Positions 34,988-44,505 are shown, counted from the stretch's first letter. The stretch: 64,000 nucleotides of DNA from Paenibacillus sp. 32352 (GCF_002042965.1 NZ_MZNT01000015.1:1-64000); one strand, 5' to 3'. Translations and numbers: made by a program. The notes: generated by a model not told the origin, from the letters alone.

Positions 34988-36160
34988 TTGTCCAGCCAAT
35001 CTATAACTCCATTAGAGCATCCCTGGAACCTTGCCAGGCTGATGCAGGCTCCTGAGGCCATTCCCGTCCCGGAGCTGAACGTGGGGGATATCCAAGCGAT
35101 TTATTTTGAAAGTGAGCCTTACCGGGGGAAGCCGACTCGTGTATTCGCTTATTATGGAGTCCCTGCAGAGGCCTCTGATACCAAAGTACCGGCCATCGTA
35201 CTGGTCCATGGAGGCGGAGGGACGGCCTTTCTGGAATGGATCAAGCTCTGGACGGACCGGGGATATGCGGCCATCGCAATGGACTTGGAGGGGCATCTGC
35301 CTCTAGCCAAGGATAGTGAGGGCAAACGCCCTTCGCACGATTGGAGCGGACCCTCCCGCCAGGGGGAATTCGGAGATTACGCTCTTCCCGTCGGGGAGCA
35401 GTGGATGTACCATGCCGTTGCTGCCGTTATAAAGTCGCATTCATTCCTGCGCTCGCTGGCTGAAGTGGATTCCGGCAGAGTAGGGATTCACGGAATATCC
35501 TGGGGAGGCATTGTCACAAGTATAGTATCCGGAGTGGATCACCGTTTTGCCTTTTCCATTCCCGTATACGGATGCGGTTATTTATATGAGGCGTCAAACC
35601 GATATGGCGAAGCCTTCGCCAGAATGCCCGAAACGTATGCGGAGCAAATCAAACGATGGTGGGACCCGTCAACCTACTTGCCGCATAGTACGATGCCTAT
35701 GCTGTGGGTGAACGGGGACGCAGATGCGCATTTTCCGCTGCATTTGACCAGCAAATCATATGAAGTATCCCGAAGCCGCCGCAGCGAATCGCTGCTCAGC
35801 ATTCAATTCGGATTAGGCCATTCTCATGCCAAAGGATGGAGTCCCAAGGAGATCTATGCCTTTGCAGATCAGATTGTCAGAGGTGGGCAGCCGCTTGCTC
35901 AATTGACTGAGCTCGTGGAGAGCAACGGGCAAGCTGTGGCTCGTTACATGGCTGGAGGATCGCTGAAAACAGCGGAGCTGCGTTATACACTGGATACATC
36001 GGACTGGTTCCACATGAATTGGGAGGTGGCCGAGGCCGCCGTTGACCCCTTGCAGCGCGAGATTAGAGCCGATATTCCCGTGGGGACCCGGGCTTATTTT
36101 ATTCTCGTTACGGATGATCGGGATTATACCGTTTGTTCTTCCATACAGCATCTCGGGTAG
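34988..36160 (+). CDS. alpha/beta hydrolase, acetyl-xylan-esterase-like
   Basis: A 390-aa hydrolase with the nucleophile elbow GISWGG, an oxyanion region HGGGG, acid in NGDADAHFP and His in GLGHSH. The C-terminal 100 residues (ELRYTLDTSDWF...) form an added beta domain. The start is TTG 34988 because GAGGAGGA lies seven bases upstream and homology begins here; earlier codons extend into the terminator. A TATAAT at 34942-34947 suggests its own promoter. Its position after the GH95 gene hints at deacylation of a decorated plant oligosaccharide (inference). A peptidase role is less likely. Confidence 0.83.
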   Translation: MSSQSITPLEHPWNLARLMQAPEAIPVPELNVGDIQAIYFESEPYRGKPTRVFAYYGVPAEASDTKVPAIVLVHGGGGTAFLEWIKLWTDRGYAAIAMDLEGHLPLAKDSEGKRPSHDWSGPSRQGEFGDYALPVGEQWMYHAVAAVIKSHSFLRSLAEVDSGRVGIHGISWGGIVTSIVSGVDHRFAFSIPVYGCGYLYEASNRYGEAFARMPETYAEQIKRWWDPSTYLPHSTMPMLWVNGDADAHFPLHLTSKSYEVSRSRRSESLLSIQFGLGHSHAKGWSPKEIYAFADQIVRGGQPLAQLTELVESNGQAVARYMAGGSLKTAELRYTLDTSDWFHMNWEVAEAAVDPLQREIRADIPVGTRAYFILVTDDRDYTVCSSIQHLG

Positions 36161-36219
36161 AACGAACCAAGGTAGAGGAGAAGAGATTTATAGGATGAAA
36201 GATTTATAGTATGAAGTAG

Positions 36220-36254
36220 CAGGGGGGTGCTGTTAAAAAGCACTCCCTTATTTG
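36220..36254 (+). terminator. terminator after the hydrolase gene
   Basis: AGGGGGGTGCT-gttaaaa-AGCACTCCCTT then ATTT. The rest of 36161-36466 shows no gene. Confidence 0.75.
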
Positions 36255-36466
36255 GCGTGCATTCAAGAACGGCTGGGGGACTACTCTTATAAAAAAGTTG
36301 AACTGGCAGCATGCAATCTATCACACTTGGGTTATGCAGATCATGGATGTCCGGTTCGAAGGCGGGTCAAACAAGGCTTGTCCGTTTATAGCAGAGTCTA
36401 AATGCCTTGTAGATTGGAAATAATAGATTCAATAGAAACCAATCTATTGAAGGAGGCAGGTTCATT

Positions 36467-37444
36467 ATGCAGGTGCATTCATCTTTCTTTGATCCGCCGC
36501 AGGCCATGCTCGAACGAGTGATCTATCAAATGGAGAAAGTAATTATTGGAAAGCGGGATGTCATAGAAAAGCTGCTGGTCGCTCTGTTGTGCGGAGGGCA
36601 TGTTCTGCTGGAGGATGTGCCGGGTGTCGGCAAGACGATGCTGGTCCGCGCTTTATCCCGGACGATAGACTGCAGCTTCCAGCGCATTCAATGCACACCG
36701 GATCTGCTGCCGTCGGATCTGACGGGAAGCAGCATCTTTAATCAGCAAACGTCGCAGTTTGAATTCCGCCCCGGTCCCTTGATGGCGAATCTCGTTTTGG
36801 CCGATGAGCTGAACCGGGCGACACCGCGTACGCAGTCGGCGCTTCTAGAAGCCATGGAGGAGAACAAAATTACGGTGGACGGCGCAACGTACCCTTTGCC
36901 GGAGCCTTTCTTTTTGCTGGCTACGCAAAATCCTATCGATTTTGCCGGGACCTTCCTGCTGCCGGAAGCCCAGCTCGACCGTTTTTTGATGAAATTAAGT
37001 CTGGGGTACCCTGACGCGGCCGAGGAAGTGGAGCTGCTTAACCGGGTGGAGGAGCGGCATCCCATCAGTCAGCTTCGTCCGCTGATGCTGCCGGAGGAAT
37101 TCGCTTCTTTGCAAAAGGAAGCGGCAAGGGTCCATGTGGATGATACGGTAAAGCACTATATCGTCCAGCTGGCTGCTGCGACGAGGAGACATCCGGACAT
37201 TGCGCTTGGGGCAAGCCCGAGAGCGTCGATTGCTCTGATGCGGGCAGCCCAGGGACGGGCATTTTTGTCCGGAAGAAGCTTTGTCATTCCCGATGACGTG
37301 AAGCAGATGCTGCTTCCAGTCATTGCCCATCGCCTGATGCTGACCGCAGAGGCTTCATTGGCGGACAAACAGGGCGAACCGATTCTGGAATCTATCGCCG
37401 CGGCGACACCGATTCCGGCACGGCGCTATGCCCCGGCACAGTAA
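36467..37444 (+). CDS. MoxR-family AAA ATPase
   Basis: A 325-aa MoxR ATPase (yeaC in B. subtilis naming). Walker A EDVPGVGKTM (about res 49-58), Walker B LVLADELNRA, sensor ATQNPIDFAGTF, and arginine fingers near LPEAQLDRF and SPRAS. MoxR proteins act as chaperone-like partners of von Willebrand/DUF58 proteins. Start ATG 36467 follows GAAGGAGGCAGG. It forms an operon with the DUF58 and transglutaminase genes, an order shared with B. subtilis yeaC-yeaD-yebA. Confidence 0.94.
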   Translation: MQVHSSFFDPPQAMLERVIYQMEKVIIGKRDVIEKLLVALLCGGHVLLEDVPGVGKTMLVRALSRTIDCSFQRIQCTPDLLPSDLTGSSIFNQQTSQFEFRPGPLMANLVLADELNRATPRTQSALLEAMEENKITVDGATYPLPEPFFLLATQNPIDFAGTFLLPEAQLDRFLMKLSLGYPDAAEEVELLNRVEERHPISQLRPLMLPEEFASLQKEAARVHVDDTVKHYIVQLAAATRRHPDIALGASPRASIALMRAAQGRAFLSGRSFVIPDDVKQMLLPVIAHRLMLTAEASLADKQGEPILESIAAATPIPARRYAPAQ

Positions 37445-37456
37445 GGAGGAGCAGCG

Positions 37457-38692
37457 ATGCGCAATGTGTTGATGATGTTGTTCTTGTTCCTAAGCTGGGG
37501 GGCGTCCTGGTATTGGGCGAATGCCCTGGGAGGGCGTTCGGCATGGATATGCTTTTACGGCTTAAGCTTCCTGCTGCTGTACATCGGCGCCGGAGCCGTG
37601 GGCTTGATGCGTCCGGTTCGTGTAGAACGAACGAAGGAGCCGATTCGCTGCTGGAGCGGGGAGGCGTTGGAGCTGAAGCTGCGCTTGAGATACGGCGCCA
37701 TGGTTATGCCGCTCGGCTGGCTGCTGGTGGAGGAGCGCTGGATGAATACCGGTACCGGTGAAATGATCGTCGTTCGCGATACGGTGCGTTTGCAGCTGAA
37801 CGGCACCGGGGAAGCGGTGCTGCGGCTGCCCGGTATGCCGCGAGGCTTATACCGGCTGGAGGAGTCCGGCGTCGGGATCATCGACGCCTTCGGGCTGCTG
37901 CGTATCCGGCGCCGCAGCATCCAAACCGGCCAGCACCGCATCCTGGTGCTGCCAAGGCCGCTGCAGCTGCAGACGGCCGCTATAGGGGCGGGAGAGGAGC
38001 TCCCGCCCGCGGGGCCGCAGCCTCGGCTGCAGCGGCAGGCCGCGTCCACGCTGGCGTACGGGACGCGGCCCTATGCGCCAGGGGATCCGCTGAACCGGAT
38101 CCACTGGCGCTCGACCGCGCGCGCAGGAGCTCTGCGCGCGAAGGAAACCGAGCAGCCTGGCAGTGACCGGCTGCTCATCTGCCTCGACGCGGCCAAGGGC
38201 GTGCCGAACGCTGCGGCGTTCGGGACGGCGGTTGAGGCCGCGGCAGGGCTCGCCCAGCGTGCGCTGCAGCTGGGCATGGGCGTGCGCCTTGCCGCCACGG
38301 ACCGGCAAGGGCGGTCCATCGAAGCGCGCGGCCGCGAGCGCTTCGCGGAGCTGCTCGAGCTGCTTGCGCAGCTGCCGTGCGACGGCGATAGCCCCCTGGC
38401 GCCCGCTGTACAGCGCGAGGCGCTGCACGGCGGACGCGGGGCTGACATCGCCGTCATCACGGCGCAGCCGGATGAGCAGCTGCTGCGGGTCCTGTTCCGG
38501 CTGCGGGAGCGCGCCGTTCACATGGTGTACGTTCACGGCGGGGACGTATCTCCCGACGCCGTGAAAGAGTGGCGGCGGCAGGCGGAAGCCGCCGGCTGCC
38601 GGTTCACGGCGGTCAGCGCAGCGAATCGGCGCGCCGCCGGGGGAGGTGAGGGCTATGGCTCCGAAGCCAAGCATGCCGCAGCCGGCGCTTAA
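37457..38692 (+). CDS. DUF58 membrane-anchored protein
   Basis: A 411-aa protein with two N-terminal membrane helices (about res 5-50) and a DUF58 domain marked by YAPGDPLNRIHWRSTAR. These are partners of the upstream MoxR ATPase (B. subtilis yeaD). ATG 37457 follows AAGGAGGAGC, 12 bases after the moxR stop. The second half (about 37950-38650) is much richer in G+C than the first, with Arg/Ala-rich sequence, and ends in RRAAGGG. The last 38 bases overlap the next gene. Confidence 0.9.
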   Translation: MRNVLMMLFLFLSWGASWYWANALGGRSAWICFYGLSFLLLYIGAGAVGLMRPVRVERTKEPIRCWSGEALELKLRLRYGAMVMPLGWLLVEERWMNTGTGEMIVVRDTVRLQLNGTGEAVLRLPGMPRGLYRLEESGVGIIDAFGLLRIRRRSIQTGQHRILVLPRPLQLQTAAIGAGEELPPAGPQPRLQRQAASTLAYGTRPYAPGDPLNRIHWRSTARAGALRAKETEQPGSDRLLICLDAAKGVPNAAAFGTAVEAAAGLAQRALQLGMGVRLAATDRQGRSIEARGRERFAELLELLAQLPCDGDSPLAPAVQREALHGGRGADIAVITAQPDEQLLRVLFRLRERAVHMVYVHGGDVSPDAVKEWRRQAEAAGCRFTAVSAANRRAAGGGEGYGSEAKHAAAGA

Positions 38693-41102
38693 CGATGCGG
38701 CTGAGCCGGACCAACCCTGGGCGCTGCGCATAGGCTACGCGCTGCTTCTGTTCTGGCTGATCCGCGCCTGGCTCGTACCGCTGCAGCAGCTGTCCGAATT
38801 CACGGAGGTTTACCGGATCGCGCCATTCTTAATTGCCTTTGCTTTTTTCCTTGCTATAGATACGCTTCGTATGCCGGGACCGGCTGCCTGGGGAATCAGG
38901 GCGGCGATCATTCTGGCGGCAACCTCGGTGCTTCATAGCGGCCAATGGCTGCCGGGAGCCGGATGGTGGGTATCCTGGCTGCATGATTTGAGTAACGACG
39001 CGGTTCACGCAGTCCGGGGGCAGCTGGCCTACATCTCGCCGACGACACGCACGATGCTGTTTTTAACGGGATGGGCCTTCTTCATTTGGGTGCTGCAGTC
39101 CTTTGTGGCGGACCGCCAGCAGCTGCTCTGGTTCATTTTGATGACGCTGATTTATCTTGTGGCGCTGCAGCTGATTTTTGACACGGATATGTCAACCGGG
39201 CTGATCAGTGCTGCCGGGGCTGGATTGCTGCTCCAGGGATGGCTTCAAGCGGAGCGCTGGACCCGCTGGCGGATCGGGACTCATGGCGTGAGCGTACATA
39301 ACGACGGTTTGTCTTCGCCACATCCGGACCGGTCGGTCCTGTGGACTCCTATTGCGGCAAGCTGCGTGCTGACGGCACTTTTCATGCTGGGAGCATGGGC
39401 CGGTGCGCTTCAGCATCCGGTTCAGGGGAAGCCTATCGATTGGTCGGGTCCGATTGCCTCATGGCAGGAGCGGCTTCATTTTCTTGAGGGGAAAGGTACG
39501 GACAACCGGCCGGCCTCCGCTGCCAGAACAGGCTACAGCTCGGATGATTCCCGTCTCGGGTATCCGTTAACCCAGGATGATACCGTCGTCTTCTTGGCCA
39601 CAACGCCAAAGCTGACCTATTGGAGAGGCGATTCCAAGTCAACTTATACCGGCAAAGGATGGTATGCATCGGATTCCGATCCGGTCCAAGCTGGAGTTAC
39701 CTCTCTGCCCAAGGAAAGCGGGGGTGAACCATCGGAAGTAAAAACGGCAGCTCTCCCGGAAGAATCGGTTCGACCGGCCATCACTCAGCAAATTGTTCTC
39801 AAACAGCGGTTTACTCAGTTGTTTTTGGGCGGTGAATTGACCCGAATCGATTCGCTCATATCCCAGAATGGGGATAGTATTTCTCCGGATTGGGTGTGGA
39901 GAGATCGATGGTCCGGCCGGTATTTCTTGCCTGCGTTGGCAGACCCGTTATCGTCTTACACCGTTCAGGTAGTGCCCTGGAATTCCCAAGGGCAGGGGCA
40001 GCCCGTTGAGGAGGATGCCCCGGGAGCTGAAGCGGATGCCGCTTATCTGCAGCTGCCCGACAAGCTTCCGTCGCGGATCACCGATTTAGCCTACAGCATC
40101 ACGAAGGACAGTCCGACACCGTATGCCAAAGCTCAAGCAATAGAACAGTATTTAAGGAACCACTATACCTACAGCATGGAGCAGTCGCGGCCGCCGGGTG
40201 AGGGGCAGGATTTCGTCGATCAATTTTTGTTCGAGCAGCAAATGGGCTATTGCGATCATTTCTCTACCGCGATGGCGGTCATGCTGCGCTCGGTCGGCGT
40301 TCCTGCCCGATGGGTCAAGGGATTTTCTCCCGGACAGGTCCTTTCCACGGAAACGAACGGTGCGGACGGAGCTCTTATGTACCATGTGGAGGTTCGCAAT
40401 AAAAACGCGCATTCCTGGGTTGAGGTTTATGTCCCTTCCGCGGGGTGGTTGCCTTTTGACCCTACCCCCGGATACGGTGGGGCTGCCTCGGCGGATAGTA
40501 ACGCCCGGACGGCTTCTGCAGCAGCGGCATCATCCCCTGACAAGGGGTCGGACGCCTCCTTATGGCAGCAGGTTTTGGGCCTTGCTCCTTCTTTAACCCA
40601 GCTTATGCACACCGGACGGAGCCTCTTGGAGGCTTTGTCCACCCTGATTCATGATGTGCCCGAACTTATCCGCCATGCATGGCTGGGGATGCAGCCTTGG
40701 CTGCCGCTATCCATGTGGATAACGGCAGGCTGCTTAGCAGCGCTTCTTATCCGCCTGTGGATGAGGAGTAAGGCAAAAGCCTCCGCCTATCCGAAGGAAG
40801 GACAGGAAGCCGGACTCTCGCTCTTATCCAGGGCCGCAAGGCTGCACGGCGTTCGTGCTTATGCCGTTCAACGTGCTTCCGACCGTCTCTGGAGGAAGCT
40901 GCAGCGGCGATGGGGCCGTGCCGAACCGTCACAAACGCTGCGGGAATACGCGTTGACCCGTTCCTACAGCAACGATACCCAGCGGGAGATGCTCCTTCGG
41001 TTTATCCGGCTGCAGGAGCGGATTCGATACCATGCGGGTGCATCCTCGGTAACCCGACACCAGCTTCATGAAGCATGGCAAAATATACGCAAAAGCTTGT
41101 GA
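38655..41102 (+). CDS. transglutaminase-domain membrane protein
   Basis: An 815-aa protein (yebA-like). N-terminal membrane helices (about six between res 25 and 250), a large extracellular loop, then the transglutaminase-like core with Cys in MGYCDHFSTAMAVMLRS, His in NAHSWVEVYV and Asp in PFDPTPG. A further helix (near 680-700) precedes a cytoplasmic tail. Start ATG 38655 has GGAGG eight bases upstream; a GTG three codons earlier is closer to that site. It probably acts with MoxR and DUF58 on envelope proteins (inference). Confidence 0.91.
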   Translation: MAPKPSMPQPALNDAAEPDQPWALRIGYALLLFWLIRAWLVPLQQLSEFTEVYRIAPFLIAFAFFLAIDTLRMPGPAAWGIRAAIILAATSVLHSGQWLPGAGWWVSWLHDLSNDAVHAVRGQLAYISPTTRTMLFLTGWAFFIWVLQSFVADRQQLLWFILMTLIYLVALQLIFDTDMSTGLISAAGAGLLLQGWLQAERWTRWRIGTHGVSVHNDGLSSPHPDRSVLWTPIAASCVLTALFMLGAWAGALQHPVQGKPIDWSGPIASWQERLHFLEGKGTDNRPASAARTGYSSDDSRLGYPLTQDDTVVFLATTPKLTYWRGDSKSTYTGKGWYASDSDPVQAGVTSLPKESGGEPSEVKTAALPEESVRPAITQQIVLKQRFTQLFLGGELTRIDSLISQNGDSISPDWVWRDRWSGRYFLPALADPLSSYTVQVVPWNSQGQGQPVEEDAPGAEADAAYLQLPDKLPSRITDLAYSITKDSPTPYAKAQAIEQYLRNHYTYSMEQSRPPGEGQDFVDQFLFEQQMGYCDHFSTAMAVMLRSVGVPARWVKGFSPGQVLSTETNGADGALMYHVEVRNKNAHSWVEVYVPSAGWLPFDPTPGYGGAASADSNARTASAAAASSPDKGSDASLWQQVLGLAPSLTQLMHTGRSLLEALSTLIHDVPELIRHAWLGMQPWLPLSMWITAGCLAALLIRLWMRSKAKASAYPKEGQEAGLSLLSRAARLHGVRAYAVQRASDRLWRKLQRRWGRAEPSQTLREYALTRSYSNDTQREMLLRFIRLQERIRYHAGASSVTRHQLHEAWQNIRKSL

Positions 41103-41255
41103 GCCTTTAACGCAAAGGCCGCAGGCTTTTTTGCCGTTTAAATAGTACAGCTTCGTGAGACTTCATGATGATCGTCATTTATCTTTAAAACAATGGGAAA
41201 TACTAGCTATGAAGCGCTTTATTCTTTGCCTAATTATGCATTTTCGATGGAGGCA

Positions 41256-41284
41256 TTGCCCTTTCTGTAATGGAAGCTTATAAT
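41256..41284 (+). promoter_or_regulatory. promoter of guaA
   Basis: TTGCCC, exactly 17 bases, TATAAT. The 5' leader of about 200 bases contains a GCGGG/CCCGC stem region (41336-41382) and the tandem repeat at 41405-41476. No purine riboswitch is seen in it. A weak hairpin AAAG-g-CC-gca-GG-CTTT at 41115-41133 may end the transglutaminase operon. Confidence 0.7.
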
Positions 41285-41404
41285 AATGTCTATTGATTTA
41301 GAGCAGAGCTTCAAGTCTTGATGGTGAAACAAAAAGGCGGGAGCTTGCGTGTGAATCTGGTTTTGCGCCCGCGAAGGCTTACTAATGGAAGTTTTTTAAC
41401 AACA

Positions 41405-41476
41405 CAGCAACGCTTACGAAGAAAGTTTTTTTCAAAAACTCAGCAACGCTTACGAAGAAAGTTTTTTTCAAAAACT
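41405..41476 (+). repeat. perfect 36-bp tandem duplication before guaA
   Basis: Units 41405-41440 and 41441-41476 are identical, each starting CAGCAACGCTTACG and ending TTTTTTTCAAAAACT. The second ends four bases before the AGGAGG ribosome site of guaA. Each unit holds an AGTTTTT/AAAAACT dyad. Confidence 0.95.
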
Positions 41477-41490
41477 CTAAGGAGGAAATT

Positions 41491-43029
41491 ATGGACAAGC
41501 CGAATGAAATTATTGTTGTGCTCGATTTTGGAGGACAGTACAACCAGCTGATCGCCCGCCGGATTCGGGATTTGGGAGTTTACAGCGAGCTTTTGCCTTA
41601 CAACACGCCAGCGGAGAAGCTGAAGCAGCTTCAACCCAAAGGTATCGTGTTCTCCGGAGGACCGGCCAGCGTATACGGCGAGGACTCCCCGCTGGTAGAC
41701 CCTGCGGTTTATGACTTGGGCGTGCCTATTCTCGGCATTTGCTACGGCATGCAGCTGATGGCCCATCAACTGCAAGGGAAAGTGGAAAGAGCCTCGAAGC
41801 GCGAGTACGGAAAAGCCGAGGTCGATTTTGCCGACCACTGCAGACTGGTTCATAACCTGGACAAGAAGCAAACCGTGTGGATGAGCCATAGCGATTTGGT
41901 AGTAGAGCCTCCTGCCGGGTTTATCATCGATGCCAGCACGGAGCATGCTCCTGTAGCGGCTATGAGCCATCCGGACAAACGGATGTTCGCGGTTCAATTC
42001 CATCCGGAAGTGCGCCACTCGGTGTACGGCAACGACATGATCCAAAACTTCCTATACAACGTGTGTGAATGCGCAGGCCAATGGAGCATGGAAAGCTTTA
42101 TCGAAGATACGGTCCGCGATATCCGCAACCAGGTGGGCGACAAGAAGGTCCTTTGCGCGCTGAGCGGCGGCGTGGATTCCTCTGTTGTGGCGATGCTGGT
42201 TCATAAAGCGATCGGTGATCAATTGACATGTATGTTCATCGACCATGGTTTGCTGCGCAAAGGGGAAGCGGAAGGCGTTATGGACACCTTTGTCGGCAAA
42301 TTCGACATGAAAGTGGTCAAAATCGACGCTCGCGAACGTTTTATGAGCAAACTAGCCGGCGTAGACGATCCGGAACAAAAACGTAAAATCATCGGCAACG
42401 AGTTCATCCGCGTGTTTGAGGAAGAATCGACACAATTCGACGATTTTGCTTTCCTTGCTCAAGGTACTTTGTATACTGACATTGTCGAGAGCGGAACTGC
42501 AACAGCTCATACGATCAAGTCTCACCATAACGTAGGCGGGCTGCCTGAGGATATGAAGTTTGAATTGGTAGAGCCTTTGAAAGCTTTGTTTAAGGACGAA
42601 GTGCGCAAAGTAGGTCTGGAGTGCGGCCTTCCGGAGGCTATCGTATGGCGTCAGCCTTTCCCAGGCCCGGGTCTTGCAATCCGTGTATTGGGCGAAGTAA
42701 CCGAAGAGAAGCTGGAGATTGTTCGTGAATCCGATGCGATCTTGCGCGACGAGATTGCCAAAGCCGGTCTGGACCGCGAAATTTGGCAGTATTTCACGGC
42801 TTTGCCGAACATGAAGAGCGTAGGCGTCATGGGCGATGCCCGTACGTACTCCTACACCGTAGGTATTCGTGCAGTAACCTCCATCGACGGCATGACCGCC
42901 GACTGGGCTCGTATTCCTTGGGACATTCTGGAGAAAATCTCCGTTCGTATTGTCAACGAAGTGGATAACGTTAACCGCGTCGTATACGATATTACGTCCA
43001 AGCCGCCTGCAACGATCGAGTGGGAATAG
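41491..43029 (+). CDS. guaA: GMP synthase (glutamine-hydrolysing)
   Basis: Converts XMP to GMP with glutamine and ATP. The 512-aa protein has the class I amidotransferase triad Cys84 (GICYGMQ), His171 and Glu173 (FHPEV), the ATP pyrophosphatase P-loop SGGVDSS (225-231), and the C-terminal dimerisation domain ending KPPATIEWE. ATG 41491 follows AAGGAGG. In B. subtilis guaA lies between the yeaCD-yebA cluster and pbuG, as here except for the flagellin gene downstream. Confidence 0.97.
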   Translation: MDKPNEIIVVLDFGGQYNQLIARRIRDLGVYSELLPYNTPAEKLKQLQPKGIVFSGGPASVYGEDSPLVDPAVYDLGVPILGICYGMQLMAHQLQGKVERASKREYGKAEVDFADHCRLVHNLDKKQTVWMSHSDLVVEPPAGFIIDASTEHAPVAAMSHPDKRMFAVQFHPEVRHSVYGNDMIQNFLYNVCECAGQWSMESFIEDTVRDIRNQVGDKKVLCALSGGVDSSVVAMLVHKAIGDQLTCMFIDHGLLRKGEAEGVMDTFVGKFDMKVVKIDARERFMSKLAGVDDPEQKRKIIGNEFIRVFEEESTQFDDFAFLAQGTLYTDIVESGTATAHTIKSHHNVGGLPEDMKFELVEPLKALFKDEVRKVGLECGLPEAIVWRQPFPGPGLAIRVLGEVTEEKLEIVRESDAILRDEIAKAGLDREIWQYFTALPNMKSVGVMGDARTYSYTVGIRAVTSIDGMTADWARIPWDILEKISVRIVNEVDNVNRVVYDITSKPPATIEWE

Positions 43030-43049
43030 AACTAAACGAATGAAAAAAT

Positions 43050-43097
43050 GACTCTCTTTTATCTGCGATATATAGCAGATAGAAGGGAGTTTTTTAT
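43050..43097 (+). terminator. terminator after guaA
   Basis: ACTC-t-CTT-t-TATCTGC-gatatata-GCAGATA-g-AAG-g-GAGT followed by Ts. Confidence 0.9.
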
Positions 43098-43172
43098 TAC
43101 CGTTACGCTAACGCTATTGAATATCCGTTTTGGCATAGTGCAAGGGGGTAGCTAGAAATTTTACGATATGTC

Positions 43173-43200
43173 TAAAGAACTATTCTAAATTATCCGATAG
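43173..43200 (+). promoter_or_regulatory. sigma-D type promoter of the flagellin gene
   Basis: TAAA, 16 bases, TCCGATAG matches the flagellar sigma consensus TAAA-N14-16-GCCGATAT at its core CCGATA. It lies 38 bases before the flagellin start. Confidence 0.75.
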
Positions 43201-43237
43201 AGAAGTTAAGCAACATTTTCCCTAGAGAGGTAATAAA

Positions 43238-44458
43238 ATGTATATCAGAACAAATATTCAAGCCATAAATGCTAAAAATAAATTACGAATCAATACTGAT
43301 AAAAAATCAAAGTCTATGGAAAAAATCTCATCAGGACTAAAAATAAATCGAGCCGCTGATAATGCAGCTGGGCTGACAGTTAGCGAAAAGATGAGAGGAC
43401 AGATAAGGGGATTAAATCAAGCATCTAGAAATATACAAGATGGAATTTCTCTTATCCAAACGGCGGAAGGCGCAATGCAAGAGGTTCATTCCATGCTGCA
43501 GCGGATGAATGAACTGGCAATACAAGCGGCAAATGGAACATATAATGATAGCGACAGGGCAAACATTCAAAAAGAAGTTGAGCAATTAAAGATCGAAATC
43601 GATAATATCGCAGAAAGTACAAGCTTTAACGGAATATATTTGTTGAATGGCAACACGTCAGTTATCGGCTCTGCTAAATCAATCGATAATCCTCCAAACA
43701 ATAAGCTTGTGACTATAACATCACCAATTGGAAAAGATGTCTCAGAAATTTTAAGAAATTTGGTTACTTCCTTTAACGAAGCAAAAAACGGTAGAACTGG
43801 TGATGCGGATTCAAAAAGAGTTGCAGAAAAATTCACCATGTCTGTTTCAAACGATTTATTATACATTACCTGCACCAGTGGTGATGGATTTGCCTTAAGT
43901 GGGGGAAGTCCAAATTTATTCTTTGAGGGAAGCAGCGGAAATAGCTACGTATATAAGTTCTCAGAATATATTAATGAGAATGATTTTATAGTTCTCGGAG
44001 ATATCGGGGGCACATACGGTGGAGATACGTTAAAGTTTTCCTTTAAGGCAGCTCAAAGTGATCAAAGCGGCTTAAATTTGCAAATAGGCACTAATGCCAG
44101 CGATTTTCTAACGCTTGATATGCCTAGAGTAGCGGCTTCAAATATAGGAGTTTCAGATATCGATGTTTCGACTGTGACAGGAGCAACTGGAGCTATTGAC
44201 TCCATAATCAATGCAATCGATACAGTTTCATCAGAGCGTGCAAAACAAGGTTCTTATCAAAATCGCCTCGAACATACAATGAACAACGTAACGAATTATT
44301 CAGTGAACCTTTCCAAAGCAGAATCTAGGATAAGAGATACAGACTTAGCAAAGGAAATGATGGAATATACCAAAAGTCAAATTCTTGCGGAAGCGGGACA
44401 AACAATGCTGGCTCAAGCTAATGTATTACCACAGAATGTATTGAGATTACTAGGATAG
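43238..44458 (+). CDS. orphan flagellin
   Basis: A 406-aa flagellin. N-terminal D0/D1 (res 1-140) with IRTNIQAINAKNKL, SGLKINRAADNAAGLTVSEKMRGQ and TSFNGIYLLNG; a variable central part (about 141-300) with no Bacillus Hag counterpart and one Cys; and C-terminal D1/D0 ending MLAQANVLPQNVLRLLG, needed for polymerisation. Longer than the minimal Hag of Bacillus (about 300 aa). ATG 43238 has AGAGAGG upstream. No other flagellar gene is near. It has its own sigma-D promoter and terminator. Base composition is much more AT-rich than guaA and pbuG on either side, suggesting transfer. Confidence 0.93.
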   Translation: MYIRTNIQAINAKNKLRINTDKKSKSMEKISSGLKINRAADNAAGLTVSEKMRGQIRGLNQASRNIQDGISLIQTAEGAMQEVHSMLQRMNELAIQAANGTYNDSDRANIQKEVEQLKIEIDNIAESTSFNGIYLLNGNTSVIGSAKSIDNPPNNKLVTITSPIGKDVSEILRNLVTSFNEAKNGRTGDADSKRVAEKFTMSVSNDLLYITCTSGDGFALSGGSPNLFFEGSSGNSYVYKFSEYINENDFIVLGDIGGTYGGDTLKFSFKAAQSDQSGLNLQIGTNASDFLTLDMPRVAASNIGVSDIDVSTVTGATGAIDSIINAIDTVSSERAKQGSYQNRLEHTMNNVTNYSVNLSKAESRIRDTDLAKEMMEYTKSQILAEAGQTMLAQANVLPQNVLRLLG

Positions 44459-44466
44459 AAATGATT

Positions 44467-44505
44467 AAGAGTCTCTCCATATGAAAGAGGAGAGTCTCTT
44501 TTTTC
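44467..44505 (+). terminator. terminator after flagellin
   Basis: AAGAG-t-CTCTCC-atatgaaaga-GGAGAG-t-CTCTT followed by a T run. Confidence 0.9.

Noticed and set aside
41318..41551. 77-codon frame across the guaA leader
   Set aside because: It owes its length to the 36-bp duplication, which is a multiple of three, and it overlaps the guaA start in another frame without a ribosome site.
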